A stretch of 64,000 nucleotides of DNA from Allomyces arbusculus (GCA_027604705.1 JADHYV010000045.1:62001-126000); one strand, 5' to 3'. Positions 21,201 through 34,100 are shown, counted from the stretch's first letter. Notes: generated by a model from the letters alone, not told the origin. Numbers and translations are program-made.

Positions 21201-22970
21201 TCGCCAAGAGCGCGTCGGACGCGACCGACGCCGTGGACGCCGCACCGGCTGCGGCACGCGCCGACGATGACTCGCCCACGGTGGGCCGCAGCCGGTTCAT
21301 CGACTCGCGCAATGCCGACGCGCGCATGACCGGCATGTGGTGCGGCGCGCGGTACACGATGGGCCCGCGACCACGGGGCGAGACAAAGGCGTCGACGCCG
21401 CGCGACAGGAGCGAGGCCAGGTTCGGGTGCCGGTCCTGAACGGGCGCGGGCTTGGGCTGCGACTGCGACTTCGGCTGCGTGGCGGGCGTGGCCTCGGGCG
21501 CCGGCGTGGCCTCGGGCGCCGGCGTGGGAACCGACTTGGCCTGCGAGGCCTCGGGCTTGGTCTCGGTCACGGCAATCTTGACGTCGGGGCGCACGGGCTC
21601 GTCCTCATTCTTGTCCTTGACGTCGAGGTCGAACTCGAGCCAGACGTCGATCAACCCGATCCCGTGGTGCGGCGGCGCGCCGTGGTGCGGTGGCCAGTGG
21701 AACGGCGGGTGGCAATGCGGCGCCAAGGCGGGCAACGCGCCCGGCATGCCCGGCATCCCCGCGAGAATGCCGGCGGCCGGGTGGTGGCCGTGCCCGGGAT
21801 GCCCGTGGCCCGGATGGTGCCCATGCCCAAGGCTCTTGTGCCCGACAAAGAAGAAATAGGCGGCCTCGTCAAGGTCCTCTTGCGTGATGACCGAGACGTG
21901 GTCGCCGTGGTCCGGGTAGGTCAGGTGGTACTGCGTGGCGTCGTCGGGCGCGTCGAGCAGCTCCACGAGTTTGGCGTGCAGGTCGCCGAGGCAGAAGTGC
22001 GGCAGCGGGGGCGCGTGGCCGTACCGGTCCTTGTCCTTGTCGCCGCCGTGGCCGTGGCCGTGCGGGTGCGGGTGCGGGTGCGGGTGCGGGTGCGGGCACT
22101 TGCCGTCGCCATCGTGGTCGTGGTGCTTGGGCACCTTGGCAATCAGCACGAACCGGCGCGTGAGCCCGTGCTTGGCGCGCACCTTGAAGTGGCCTTGGTT
22201 TGGAAGAGAAGCAGGAAGGGCGTGAGTGAGTCAGTGTCGGGTGGGGGGGGGGGTGGGAGCGCGGCGGTGCGCGCGGCGAGTGCGTCACATGGCGCCTTGG
22301 CTGTGGTGAAGCGCGTCACGCGCTTGGCGCGCGCGGGCCAAACGCGAACGCGAAGCAGCGCGACCAGCTGAGCCTGACCGCGCCCGACGCGAACGCGAGC
22401 GCGAGCGCCAAGAACCAACCGACCGCAGCACCCCCAACTGGCGAACGCGCACGGGCGCGCACACGCCGCGCAAAGTGCCGACCGAAAGCAAAGCGTACCG
22501 TGAATCGACGGCCAGAGATGGCCGTGATGGCCGTGATGGTGGTCGGGCGTCGGCGCGGGAGCTGGCGCCGGAGTCGTCGGCGCCGGAGCGGGCTTCGGGG
22601 CAGGAGCCGGGTCGCGCATCCACGGCGGGCGGTGCGGCGGATGGCGCGGGTTCGTTGGGATCGCCGGGATGGACGGGATGGGCGGGATGCCCCACCCACC
22701 GGCGGTCGTCGGGCACGAACCGAACGGGGTCGACTCAAAGAACGGGCGCGGCGGCGGCGGTGGGGGTGGGACGCCGAACGCGTCGGTGCGCGCGGGCACG
22801 GCGACGTAGTAGATGTCGCCCGACACGGGGGCGGCCGAGGAGGTGGCGGTGGTGGTGGGGTTGGGCGCGGCATCGGAGCCATCGACGCTGCCGGCGAACG
22901 ACGCGCCGGAGCCGGCGCCGTCGGCCGAGGCCGACGAGAGGCCCCAGGGCGCGGTGCGCGAGCCGCTCAT
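18250..22970 (-). CDS. NBR1-like selective autophagy receptor (PB1-like, two ZZ fingers, FW domain)
   Basis: Two exons, 22970-22499 and 22193-18250, give 1471 residues across a long 305-base intron. After a Pro-rich leader comes a PB1-like region (about 158-275: HFKVRAKHGLTRRFVLI...LGDLHAKLVELL...ITQEDLDEA) split by a His/Gly-rich insert. Two ZZ fingers follow: CDACQNRIQGVRYKCMQCDD (near 567) and CDHCQKTVIGTRYKCTSCPD (near 652). They are separated by a Gln-rich linker from upstream helices. At about 1020-1160 is the four-tryptophan FW (Nbr1) domain, with KAWRLRNVGHTAWP and a CLSYWRLAVP strand. The C-terminus is acidic and ends SSVHSFEML, a good candidate LC3/Atg8-interacting F..L motif. NBR1 proteins link cargo to Atg8 membranes in fungi and animals. 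No UBA domain is evident. Confidence 0.93.
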
Positions 22971-24575
22971 GGTGGTGGTAGTTCTTGGTGGTGGTGGTGG
23001 AGATGCGGTGGGAGTGCGGGGAGTGCGGAGTACGCGCGCGCGCGGTGGAGGAACGGGAAAGGGAGGTGGATCGCGTGAGGTCAATGAGCTTGCTGGTGCT
23101 GTCGGCGAAGGGGTGCGCGGCCGAGAGAGAGAGCCGCGCCGGCAGCGATGCGTCCGCTTTATGGCCGGGCGCGCAAGTGAGTCGCAGCGCACGCAGCCGC
23201 CCACGTCAATCGCCAGCGTTGCGACGGCTGACCGAAACGCTGACCAAAAAACGACCGGCCAGCACCCCCGCCCGCCCGCCCGCACTCCAACTGGCCGAAA
23301 TCCGCACGACGCCAAGCCGTTCGACCACCTTCCATGCTCTTCCACGACCCATCAACCATGCGATCCCACCGCTTCGCCCTGCGTCGCCGGCGCGCGAACC
23401 ACTCCGCCCGCACGCCGTCGCTGACGCGGCAATTCACGGCGACAGGGTCTGTGAACGGCGACCATGTCACTTCGCGCGCCTGAGGCCGCTTCTCGGCGCG
23501 AAAACGCTGCGAGAGCAGGTCGTCGAGGACGGGCATGGTGCCGCTGCAGGCCACCGATGCGGCGAAGCCTCAGCGATGGACGATTTCACCACGGGGTCGC
23601 GAAGGAAACGCGCGTGCAGCAAGGTGACGACTGATGGACAAGACGCGCTCGCTCCATTTTTTTTTGCTCGGCAACCGACCGTCGCTGAAAGTAGCGATGG
23701 ATGGGAACCGCAAGAGCAAGAGCGTGCAGACGCTTGACAGTTGACCGAGAACCGCGACCGCCTCGTCGTTCAGGTAACCGACCGACCGCGCGCGCGCCCT
23801 GCTCGCTGAACATGGAGTGCCACGAGCTGGGCATTGATGGGCCAATGGTCTACGACGACGAGCATTCGACATCCTTGTGTCGCAAAGCTCTCGCGGCCGA
23901 CCGCTACTACTCATTGCGACGCGCGCCTGTCCCGGTCTTGGTGCTCGCGTCGCAACCAGATCCGGTTCGAGCGTCCACGAAGCGCTTGCAGTAGCCAACG
24001 TTGACGCATGCGCACCATCCCCGCCCACCATGGCCCAGTATCTCACACGATACCCGACGTGCGCGGGCGTCCTGATGCTGCCTCTCGTGCCGCGCCTAAG
24101 TCGCACGCACTCGTTGACGAGCGCCACTCTCGCGCATCCCGTGGACGCGCGAGTAATTCCGTCTTCGTCTCGTGGACGTGGTCCGTGCGCACGTGTGCGA
24201 GGTTCCTCATCGCGCATGGACCGCACGGCGATTGCCAGATCGTCCAGATCGTGCACGGGTCCAATGCAGCTGTGGAGTCTGTGATCGTGACACCGAGTTC
24301 TCATCATGTGGAAGGTCGTCGCGTAGGATCGCTATAACGCTGAAGGACAAGATGAACTCGCGCGAGGCCAGGTGGACGGAGAGAAACGAGTGAGGCATGA
24401 TCAACAAGTGTGGTATTTCCGTCGTGATCCAGTAGACGTGGTTAGCAGCAGACGGAGGGGGGGGGGGGAGGGGGGTTCATGGTAAGTCTGATGGCTTGCT
24501 GTCAATCCATCCACAATGCTACAAATATTTCTGAGGGTTACGAGGCAACAAGCGCCAAAAGAAAGTCACTTTGCA
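22971..24575. other. Intergenic, no gene supported
   Basis: About 1.6 kb upstream of the NBR1-like gene. ORFs here have shifting composition and no domains. Contains a 12-base G run at 24457-24468. Confidence 0.45.
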
Positions 24576-24815
24576 TCAACCAACCTCCATGATACTTCTC
24601 CACCTTGCTTGGATGTCGTCGACATCGTAGGCCAGTGACTTGAGAGCGACCGTTGGCAGGAGTCGTGCCAGAGCGTGCGTGCGTGGAGCCTCGTCATCAT
24701 TGGTTGGGTCAGGATATTCTCCAGAAAAAGATGGGACGCAAACCAACAGTCGTTGCCCTGTTTGCTGTGAGTTATTTGTGAGACCGCCTCCGTCAAACTG
24801 CTCCTGATCGCGCAC
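24576..24815 (-). CDS. Small ORF fragment, unrecognised
   Basis: A 79-residue ORF (begins MRDQEQFDGGGLTNN) with balanced amino-acid composition, unlike most chance ORFs in this GC-rich DNA. The later part (ARLLPTVALKSLAYDVDDIQ) looks like folded-protein sequence. No family is recognised. It could be the last exon of the gene represented by the ORFs at 24992-25590, or a relic. No confident splice path was found. Confidence 0.25.
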   Translation of the reverse strand: MRDQEQFDGGGLTNNSQQTGQRLLVCVPSFSGEYPDPTNDDEAPRTHALARLLPTVALKSLAYDVDDIQARWRSIMEVG

Positions 24816-24991
24816 TTGCCCGCGTTCGCACGCACAATTTGAACAACAAATTCGATTCGAGGCTCAAAGACACAGTTAATAGGAAGGATCTCCGAGTTTG
24901 CGGTATGGCGTGGAGAACAAGCGTGCTCATCATTTGGCGACGGTTCAGCTTGGTGATACGGTGGAGACGATGTTTGGTGTGATGTGTGACC

Positions 24992-25590
24992 CTAACATGA
25001 TTCGCTGTGTCGGCTGCATAGACACGTTAATGCCAGCACTCGCTCGAATTTCAGCAGTACCACGCTCCCTATGACGGAGGACATAAAGATTGTCGGCTTT
25101 TCGTCAAGCCTGTTAGCAATATACGTGACGACAAGTACTTTGGGCTTGTTTGCCGACGTAATGGTGAGCAGGACGGGCGGCATGGCGCGAAATGCTGCAC
25201 TAACAAACAGTCTGCATTCATGATATAACAAACACTTCAGATTCGGCCGTTGCACTCCCACTTGGTTCTGGTAATCACGGCATTTCCGCTCCATGTACCC
25301 GTGAAAGTGCTGCATCTGCCGCTCCTTGTCGACCGGTTCTGTCTGCTGGCACACTTTTTTGCAGGGCGTGTTGGGCCCTCGTTGCTGCTTGATGATGTTG
25401 CACGCAAAACGTCGCAGTAGCGGCAATCCAACGCCAGCGTCGAGTACCGCGTCAGGTGTTAACGCTGGCAGTACTCGCATGTCTCGAAACGATCAGGTGT
25501 GAGCAGAAACAAAAGCAGGATGGCCGAACACTCGTCAGAGAGCCTGTACGCGTCGCGGATCATTGCGGAGATCTTGCGGTCGGTTGACAT
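24992..25590 (-). pseudogene. Unrecognised Cys-containing gene or relic (two overlapping ORFs)
   Basis: Two minus-strand ORFs in different frames overlap here. The first (25590-25459, 43 residues) begins MSTDRKISAMIRDAY and ends FETCEYCQR. The second (25480-24992, 162 residues) contains ACNIIKQQRGPNTPCKKVCQ and later KCLLYHECRLFVSAAF. Beyond the first ORF's stop, the same frame also reads LDCRYCDVLR, giving a C-x2-C...C-x2-C pattern. Composition is protein-like, but no family is recognised and no intron cleanly joins the parts. Local GC is lower than in neighbouring genes. An orphan gene with unusual introns or a decayed gene are both possible. Confidence 0.3.
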
Positions 25591-26133
25591 GGCGAGAAAA
25601 GTGGACAGCTGTGGTCAAACACGAATGTGAGTGGATCAGCGACAACCCTTGTTGACACAGGTCAGCTCACTCATGGATGCAATGGACCTCGGGGAAAATA
25701 CAGGTAAGCAACCGGCTGGCGAGAGGGTGGAGAGCATGGGATTGCACGTCAGGACAGAGTTCACGGGTAGGAAGTTCAAGTTGCTGGGCCCGGACGAATT
25801 CAATTGTAGGCAGCGTCGTGTTCCAAGAAACGTGCATGGCACTTGCACCGCTGAGCTCGACGTTATTGAGCGCCTTCGCACAGATTTTTTTAACAAACGT
25901 TGGACGAGAAGCGCTATCAATCGGATTGATGTGTGGCGTCTACGGAAGATCAATTGACGGCCGCACTCAAAATTCCTTCCACGAAAGGCGCGGTGAGGGA
26001 AAATAAGCATCCTTGTGTCAATTAGCTGGTCAGAGAGAAGATTTCGAGCAAATGACTGCATTGATGGCCAAGGTGATAATCCGTTGACACTCCAACACTT
26101 CACCATCAAACACGCGGCATCTCACGAGACAGC
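25591..26133. other. Intergenic, weak ORFs on both strands
   Basis: ORFs on plus (25673-25957) and minus (25636-26109) overlap and neither shows a domain. Treated as noncoding 3' flank of the APC1 gene. Confidence 0.4.
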
Positions 26134-29100
26134 CTACTCCAACAACGCCGCCAGCATCTGCACGACCCCCGCATCCAATCCACTCCCGGCCACAGGCGCC
26201 ATCTCCTCCGTCGCCCGCGATCCCGCCACGACCGCCGCGTCCCCACCACCCACACTCAACAGAACCATCGCCGCCGCCGCACGTCGCTCATCCACACTCA
26301 GTTCGCGCCACACATCAACCCACGTCGGTGCCCCCCACGGCATCGCACCCGCAGCCGTCGCCGCCGGCGCATGCCGCGCCGCAACAAACACGCGCGCGAC
26401 TTCGACCGCTGCTTCTGCAGGTAACCGCGGCCCAACCGCGTGGATCGCTCTTAACATCCTCGCATCCGCTGGGTCCAGCACCCCACGCGACGTCGCCGCC
26501 GAGAGTCGGCGCAGCGGGACCGCGAGGGCACGTGCGAGTTCAGCCCCCGGATCTGTTATACGCGTCACGAATACGGTCGGCGGCGGGAGTCTCGCAAACT
26601 CGACGCGCGCAACCCCGTCCCGCCACCGCATCCCGAACGCAACGTGGGCGACTCTCGCCAGGTCGTTGATCACGCCAGGCATCGTGACAACCGCAGGATC
26701 CCGGCCGTCGTCCCAGCTAACGGTCGCAGAAACGGGCACGACCTCGTGCGGACTCTGCGCGTCGCGCACAACCACGTCGGCTGTACGCGCGGCACGGACC
26801 CACAGGTGCCGGGTGAGGAAATGCACTTCATCGTCGGCGTACTGCGGGAATGCCGCGGCAGCAATGGAGACGGGGTCCGCATCAGGCCGTAACCGACCTT
26901 GCGCGAGGAGGAGGAATCCGAGTGCCAAATTGGACGCAGTGTGGTGCGCGTCCGGAACGGACGGGCCCAGCCGGGCGTGCAGGTGTGCGACGCGCGCGTA
27001 AATCCGCGGGTGGGCGGTGCCCGCGGCGATGAGCGAGGCCGCGACGAGGATCGTGTGTACGGCGTGATGTGCGGCGTGTGCGGCGATCCGGGCCGCGAGC
27101 GACCCGTCTATTGGGAGCAACAGTCAGTTTTTTCGGCCCTCTTGAGGATTTGGGGGACTTGCGAAACGGACCGCCCGACCGCGCCGCCACACTTGTCGCC
27201 CAATCCGCCCACTCGAGGCACGTCTCCACCGCCATCTCATTCCCGGTCCCCGCATACCGCACCCCGAGGGCATGACATGCGCCCGCCGCGACCATTGCAC
27301 GAACCCCATCGTCTCCCTCCACCAATCTCGCATACCGCTCCACCCCTTCACTCGACGTATCCATCGCCTCCCACTCGGTCATTAACTGTGTCGCAATCAC
27401 CCTGTGCATTGCCTCGTCCGGTGCGACCGCCGCGGCCCCCACCGTCGGTAACCGGCACGCCGCGACCGCCACCGGGTCCGCTGTCCCGCGCGCGATCAAT
27501 CCAAGTGCGGCAATTGCGGCGATCGCCGCCGTCGTCCCAGGTTTCCCCCTGACAATCTTCACCAACCGCGCAACCACCCTCTCCTTGGCGTGCGCATTCG
27601 GCACATCCAACGCGAACGCCAGCGCCAAACACGCAGCAAACACGACCCTCGCGTCCCTGCTACACCACGTCTCCAACACCTCGACCATCGCGTCGAGCGC
27701 GATATCATGCACCTGGTACCGTGTCACGATCCCCATCGCCAATACCGCACCGACATGCACGTCGCCCCCCGCCGTCGGATCCAGGTCCATGGGCAGCCCG
27801 ACCGCGCGCGGGAAATACACGCCCAAGACGTGTCGCGTCTTCTCGTCCCGCGCATTCGACGCCGCCATTCCGAGCAAGTACCCCGCAACCACCAGCGGGT
27901 GCGGCGCGTCGCGGATCGTGCGCACGGTCGCGGTGCGGTCGGCCCCGCGCAAGTGCCCGAGCAGGCCGGAGGCCAGAATGTATCCGGCCATCACGGGGCC
28001 AGGCGCGCAGGTCCGTGCGCGCGCAAGCGCCGTCGCGTAGTCAACGGGCTGCGTGGAAGCGGCTACGGCGAGTGCCGCGCCCGCGCCGGAGTGAAACTGC
28101 GCGGCGATCAAGTGCGCGGCACACGTGCGCGGAATCGGCATGGTCGCGGTGCCCGTCGTCGGGACGTCGTCTTCCCCGCCGCCCTCCGCAGCGACTTTGG
28201 CGTCGATTGTGATCGCGAGGGATTCGTTTTCGGGGTACGGGACGACGACCGTCATCACATCCTCGTCGTCGGCAGTGGCATCGACGACAAACACGCCCGT
28301 GTTCCGCACGCCCGCCCCAGACACTGCCGGGTCTGACACTTGAGTTCCGGCACTGATCATTGCTCGCGCTAGCGGGATCGCCAAGTACCGCCGGACCACG
28401 TCCGTCACGACCCGCGTGCGTTCGGCCAAATGAAGAGGGACGGCAACCGCATAGGCCTCGTGCGCAGCACGCGCGGCGCGTTTCGATGCTTCGGTCCGGT
28501 CAGGGTCGTCGTTGACCGGCGCGGTCGGGGTCACGGGCGGCGCGTGCGTAAGTGGTGGGCCCGTGAAGGTCACGGGGGTTGGGATTGTCAGGAGTCGGGA
28601 AGTGGCGTCGAGGAGGGCGGGGGCACCGGTGCGCCGGAGTGGGGCAGGGAGGAGTGGCGGTGAAGTCGGCGGTGGAGTGGGAGCAGAAGGTGGGGTGGAG
28701 TGGGAGGGGTAGGCGGTGCGCGCGAGGGCGACGAGGATGGGCCAGGCCCATGGCAGGTTGCGTTCGATCGCAGGTTGTGGGGTGAGAGCGGCCAGCGTGC
28801 GCGAGGTGGTCAGGCTTCCACTGAGGGTGGCAATGATCCGGCGCGCCCATGCAACGCGTGGGAGAACGCGTGCGGGGACAGGTGGGGTCGGGCGAGCGCG
28901 CGGGGTACGTGAGAAGATGGCAACGAGGTCCTGTAAGTGGTCCGGGACGGGCTCCGGTTCGTTGATCTGCGGCGCGGCGACGGTAGAGGGTGTCGGTAGG
29001 TCGGGGAACTGAACAAGGACCGCAGCGAGATGCCGCGACCACCCAAGTCGCGCGGACAAGTCGGAGAGAACAGCGGCGAGTGCGCGGCGTGGGTGCGCGC

Positions 29101-30664
29101 GGACGATTGAGAGTGACCAGTCTTCGATGAGCCAAAAGAGTGCGATGGTGACGGCCGGAACCGTCTCGGGGTAGTGAGTAAAGAGGGTTGACGCGAGGTC
29201 GTCGGGCGTCGAAATCGCAGCGAGTTGGGCCGGATCGAGCACCTCCGCGAGAATCGCGTCAAGGTGTTGCCGCGCCGACATGCGCAAGACACTCGCGTCA
29301 GGTATTTGTCCACGGTCCCATGCGCGTGCGACGGCACGTGCCGCGACAATGACGCCGTCAGTCGTCTCGACCCAGACAGTATCGCCGTGCGCTGCGTGAA
29401 GTCCCGCGACCGCGATTGGCGCGGGAACGACGGTCCTGGCGCCATCCCACGCCTCGACGCGCCCATCCTTCCTAACCACCAGTAATACTCGGCGCGTCCC
29501 GCACATGACCGCGCGTGCCGCGACCACATGTGTCGTCTTCGCCACCGTCGCGAGCGACATGGCATCCACGAGCTTGACCGAATCATGTGCGACTAGCGCG
29601 ATCCGGTCGTTCCCATCCGCATCGTGCACGGCATAGGCCGCATGCACTGTCCGTGCCGACGCGGTTGCCTGCGCGACACGGACCGCGGCAATCCGTGCGT
29701 ACCGCGCACTCGCCGCGGCAACGTACACGGTGGATTCGCCAAAATGGCCCGCCGATAGGATCGTTCCGTGGCCCGAAGCGGGAGACTGCGTGTTGAACGA
29801 CGGCGATCCCGCCGCGTCAGGACCGCGGAAGTGTGACGCGGATCGTCCATGCGGATCTTGCGACGCGCCGCGCCACGTGTCGGCCCTTGGCATGTGCGCT
29901 TCGGTGACAGATCCGCGCGTCGTGAGCCGGTACAGGATCGGCGGTGCGCCAGCGCGGCGTACGAGGAGGTGGTCAGCGAGCTTGCCCGGTGCGGTGACGG
30001 GGATCACAGCGTCGCTGGGAGCGACGGCGAACGGGAGGGCATCGAGTACGGCATCGGCGCCGTGACCATCGAGCGCAATCTGGTACGGCGCACTAAGGGG
30101 GTGGTGCGTGATGGCAAGGATCGGGTGCAGGTCGGCGTCGTGGTCGTGTGCGGAAGGGGACGGCAGAATGAGCAGGCCGCCGCCGAGCGCGAGCGGGAGC
30201 GAGACCACGGCGAGGGGGACGCACGGCATCGCAATCGAGTAGGGCGTGCCGCTGGTCATAGGAATAATGGCGGCCTCGCGCGCGCGGATGATCGCAATGG
30301 TCCAGGCCGCGTCCGGATCCGTCGTGCTGGTGAAGTCCGCAAAACACACAAACTCGGCGTGATACACGGTGGAGTCGTAGGCGAGCACGGCGCGGATAGC
30401 GGTTCCGACGCGCCAGACGAGCGTGCGCGACGTGGCCCATGTCAATTCGTGTAAGCGCCCAGCATGGTCGGTCCAGAGCCGGCGTGCTGGTGCGGATGCC
30501 GTGGCGAGCGCGGGCACGCGCGGGAACGGGTCGTAGAGACGCTCAAGAAAGACGTCGTCACGGAAGTCGTGGTCATCTTGGGTTTCTTGGAATTGAAGGT
30601 ATTCTTGGAGCTGATCGCGGTTGGTGGTCGGTATAATCCATGGTGGGCCGAGCTCGAGTTCCAT
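26134..30664 (-). CDS. APC1: Anaphase-promoting complex subunit 1 (APC1)
   Basis: Exons 30664-27172 and 27107-26134 (1488 residues) are joined across a 64-base intron (donor GTCCGT, branch ACTGAC, acceptor ATAG). The N-terminal half reads as an APC1 beta-propeller, with DNA-aligned short strands such as TILSAGHFGESTVYV and VRKDGRVEAWDG, interrupted by Pro-rich inserts. The C-terminal half carries PC (proteasome/cyclosome) repeats: MAGYILASGLLGHLRGA, VVAGYLLGMAAS, HVGAVLAMGIVTRY, and after the intron TASNLALGFLLLAQGR. APC1 is the large scaffold of the APC/C ubiquitin ligase that targets securin and mitotic cyclins. The protein is shorter than the human one (about 1,900 residues), mainly in the N-terminal and linker regions. 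The start codon lies 441 bases from the haspin start on the other strand. Confidence 0.9.
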
Positions 30665-31105
30665 GGCGCGGGTTGTGTGTTACACGCGTGGCGCCTTCCT
30701 CTTCAGCACGGCAATGCTCGTTGCGGTTCAATCGTCGTTGTCGATGTCGTGGTCGCGATTTTGCTGCCACTTCCAACGAAGCGGCCTTCACGACGGCAAT
30801 GATCAGCGCGATGGTTGCGGTGGAGGATGGCTGATTGCCGTGGCAGGCCCGCCTCGTGCTGCGGTGGGCCGCTCCACCGCACTGTTCCTGAGAGCAAGCA
30901 AACCGCGACCACTACTGCCAACGATCACCATCGACTGCAGCACGAATTTGCCTGCTACCACACCCGCCAACTTGCTGCATTCGAGCTTGCAACCACGATA
31001 GATTGACGAGCCGCGTGCCGCGACTCGCGCGGCACCCTGTTCCGCCTCGGCGCCCACCCACGAACCAACCCGCACTATTGCGTTTGATCCCGAGCCGACT
31101 GCACC
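30665..31105. promoter_or_regulatory. Shared divergent promoter region of APC1 and haspin
   Basis: 441 bases separate the two divergent starts. An ACGCGT hexamer at 30684-30689 matches the fungal MCB (MluI cell-cycle box) core, just upstream of the APC1 start. Such hexamers are expected by chance many times in a GC-rich window, so this is only suggestive. Confidence 0.4.
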
Positions 31106-34100
31106 ATGTTTCCGTCGACCGCGGCCGCGGCCAAGCTGCCGCGCGAGACCACATTGCGCACCTACGGCAAGCGCAAGGTCGCTGTCCTGCCGCATTCGTT
31201 TATTGGCCTCGGCGTGCCTGCCGCCCCGCCCACCGCCACCGTCGAGGCCCCGTTGGCAACCACTTTGGATATTCACGACCCTTTTGCGCTCCCTGACGAC
31301 GACAATACCGACCCCATCGAGGCGCGCCTCAAGCGCATTCGCACCGGCACCTCCAAGGCCGCCGCACGCGCGCGCGCGCAGGCCAAGTCGAAACCAGCAT
31401 TGTTCGACTATCCGTTCGTCGACAAGTCGCCCGTGCGCAAGCCCACGGTTGCGGCACGCAGACGCAAATTGAAGGAGCAGGAGGATGCCGACTGGAAGCC
31501 CGAAGCGGCGACGGCCAGAAAGGCGCCGCGCAAGCCGAGGAAAACGACGAAAAAGGCGGTCGCCGAACCGGCGGCTCCGGTTCCTGCACCGGAGGAGATT
31601 GCTCCCTCGGCGGCGAGCGATGATATGGTGCGGATTGCAGCAACCGTTCCCACCTTGAACGATGACGATGGTGCGCCCACGCCTGCTTCGATCAGCATCG
31701 ACAATGAGGCCGGCTCTTCCCCGCTCCCGTCAACTCGATTGGCCACTCCGGTTCCTCGGCGACGGTCGATTGTTGAGCCAAAAGTCGTTATCGCCATCAT
31801 GTCGCGGTCTCCTGCTGTTGCGTCGCCGCGCAACCCGACTTGGCTTCCGCAACCATCATCATCTCCCGCTCGCACCGCGGCATCGCCTGTGCCTGCGTTA
31901 TCTCTTCCCGAATCAGCATCACCCGTACCGGTGCCAGCACCACCGCGTGCATCGTCCCCGATGCTCGACGTTCCGCCCTCGACCGACTCAGGTCTTGACC
32001 AATCGCTGCCGCAGGACGACGACATGAACGTGGATCCGAGTCCCGCTTCACTTCTTTTGCCTGCGACCGTTGAACCTGTTACCGCGCCCGAACCTCTTCT
32101 TGCACCCGAAACTGAACCAGAACTCGCTTCTACCCGTGCTGACTTGCCGTCGCATTCGGGCATGGCTATTGATTGGGACGCGCCGTTCACGTTCACTGCC
32201 GACGGCCTCACTGTTGCTCCCACGTCGTCGTCTCACGGACCGTCCGCGCCGACTGTGCTCCGGTCGTCACCGATCCGTGTTCCACCATCTCCACCTGCCC
32301 GCTCTCTAATCGAATCCGCACACGACGACGACGACGCCATGGACGTGGATCCTTCCCCTCTCGTCCTCACGCTCCTCGACACGCCGCTCGACACGCTGCA
32401 ACCCACCGCTCCCGCTGATGCATCGACCGCACCAGCCCGCGAACGCACCGACTCGGGCGTCGGCGACGACATGCCGCCAGCGTCTGTGTCCGAGGAAGTT
32501 GACGAAATGCGCGAGGATGATGATGATGACGACGATTGCAACGTGCCGTTCTTCCTCAGCCCGCACGCTGCCGAGGGCGCTTCGTCGAGCGACGAGGACG
32601 AGTTTGACCACACCGGCTCGCCGCTCGCCAACCGGCCGGTTGCAGTCCGGGCGCGGACGGCACCAGTGCCATCGGGGTTACAGCAATACGTTGCATTGTC
32701 GTCGTCGCCGCCGCCGCCGTCGAGCCCGTTGGGTGCGATTTCAGCGAATGGAGCCTGTCAGATCGCGTCGCCGTCGCCGGCGCGAAGTGCGATTGCAGCG
32801 GCGCCGGTCTCGGACGCGGGCGAACGCGCCGACGCGGCGCCATTGCCGCGACTCATCAACTTGACGTCTCCCTCACCCGCACCCACGACCGGCCCGTGTG
32901 CGACCTCGACCCCCGCCACACCTGCCCCCACGTCCTCGTCCCGCGTCCTCTTCGTGACCCCTGCAACCCCTGCGCCACCATCCCTACCGCACACCCTTCC
33001 CGGTCTACTGCACCTCTGCGCGCTCTCCCGCTCCTCCTCGTCGACCAACACCGTCGCACCCGTCTCATTCGATGACACCCTCTTCGGCGGCCGCTCCTAC
33101 CGCCCGCGCTTGCCCACCGCGTTCACGTCCCTCGTGACGAAACTCGGCGAAGCGAGCTACTCGGACGTCTACCTCGTCCGCCGTCCGACCGGGGCCCCGC
33201 CTGTCGCCGACGGATCCCGCGAGACGGTCGTGAAAATCATGCCATTCACCGTCCCGGACCCGCACACGCCGACCCCACGCCGTCACCGTGCCGTGCGGGA
33301 CCGGCGCATGTCCGTGGCCGTGATTCGGCGCGCCGAGCCCGGAACTCCCGTGCGCGGCCGTCCCCCCATGGCTGTCGTCGACGAGGACGAGGACGACGCG
33401 CCGGAAACGCGCGAGGTCGCCATGCTCGTCCCTGAACTCGCCGTCGCGCTGCGCGTCGCTCGTATCCGCGGATTCTTACCGACCGTGCAAGTGGACGTGG
33501 TCCGTGCGCCCGCACCGGGCGCGCGCGATCGCGAAGGGTACCACCCGGCGCTCCTCTCGGCGTTTGACGCGTTCGCGACGTCGGTGCCGCACGTCGCGTG
33601 GAATCCGCGGCCGCCTTCGATCGTGCCAGCGGGATCCGCGCCAATGTGGTATTGCGCAGTACATATGCCGCATGGCGGGACGGCACTCGAGGACGCGCGG
33701 ATCCGTGACGTGTGGTCGTGCCTGGTGCAGATCGCGAAGGCGGTTGGCGAGGCCGAGCGGGAGTGTGAGTTTGAGCACCGCGATTTGCATTGGGGCAATG
33801 TGTTGGTGGATTCGGAGGGGACGTGCAGGGTGATTGATTTCACGTTTGGCCGGTGTGTCGTCGCGGGTGGGAGCGTCCAGTATGCGCCAATCCCGGACCA
33901 TGTGTTTGAGGGGGACGAGGACGAGGATGAGCAGTTTGCAGTGTACAGGAGGATGCGCGAGGTCGTGGAGCGGGGTGGGAAGGGATGGAATGGGTATTAT
34001 CCGCAGACGAATGTGCTGGTACGTGGTGATTTCGGCTGGGTGGCTTGGAATGCGGATGGGGGCTGACGGATTTGGGGTGGGCGATGTGTAGTGGCTCCAA

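Noticed and set aside
20272-21270. 332-residue plus-strand ORF inside the NBR1-like gene
   Set aside because: Arg/Leu-rich antisense shadow of the ZZ and linker region.
25636-26109. 157-residue minus-strand ORF and the overlapping plus-strand ORF from 25673
   Set aside because: Both look moderately protein-like but overlap on opposite strands, lack motifs and cannot be linked to neighbours; evidence too weak for a call.
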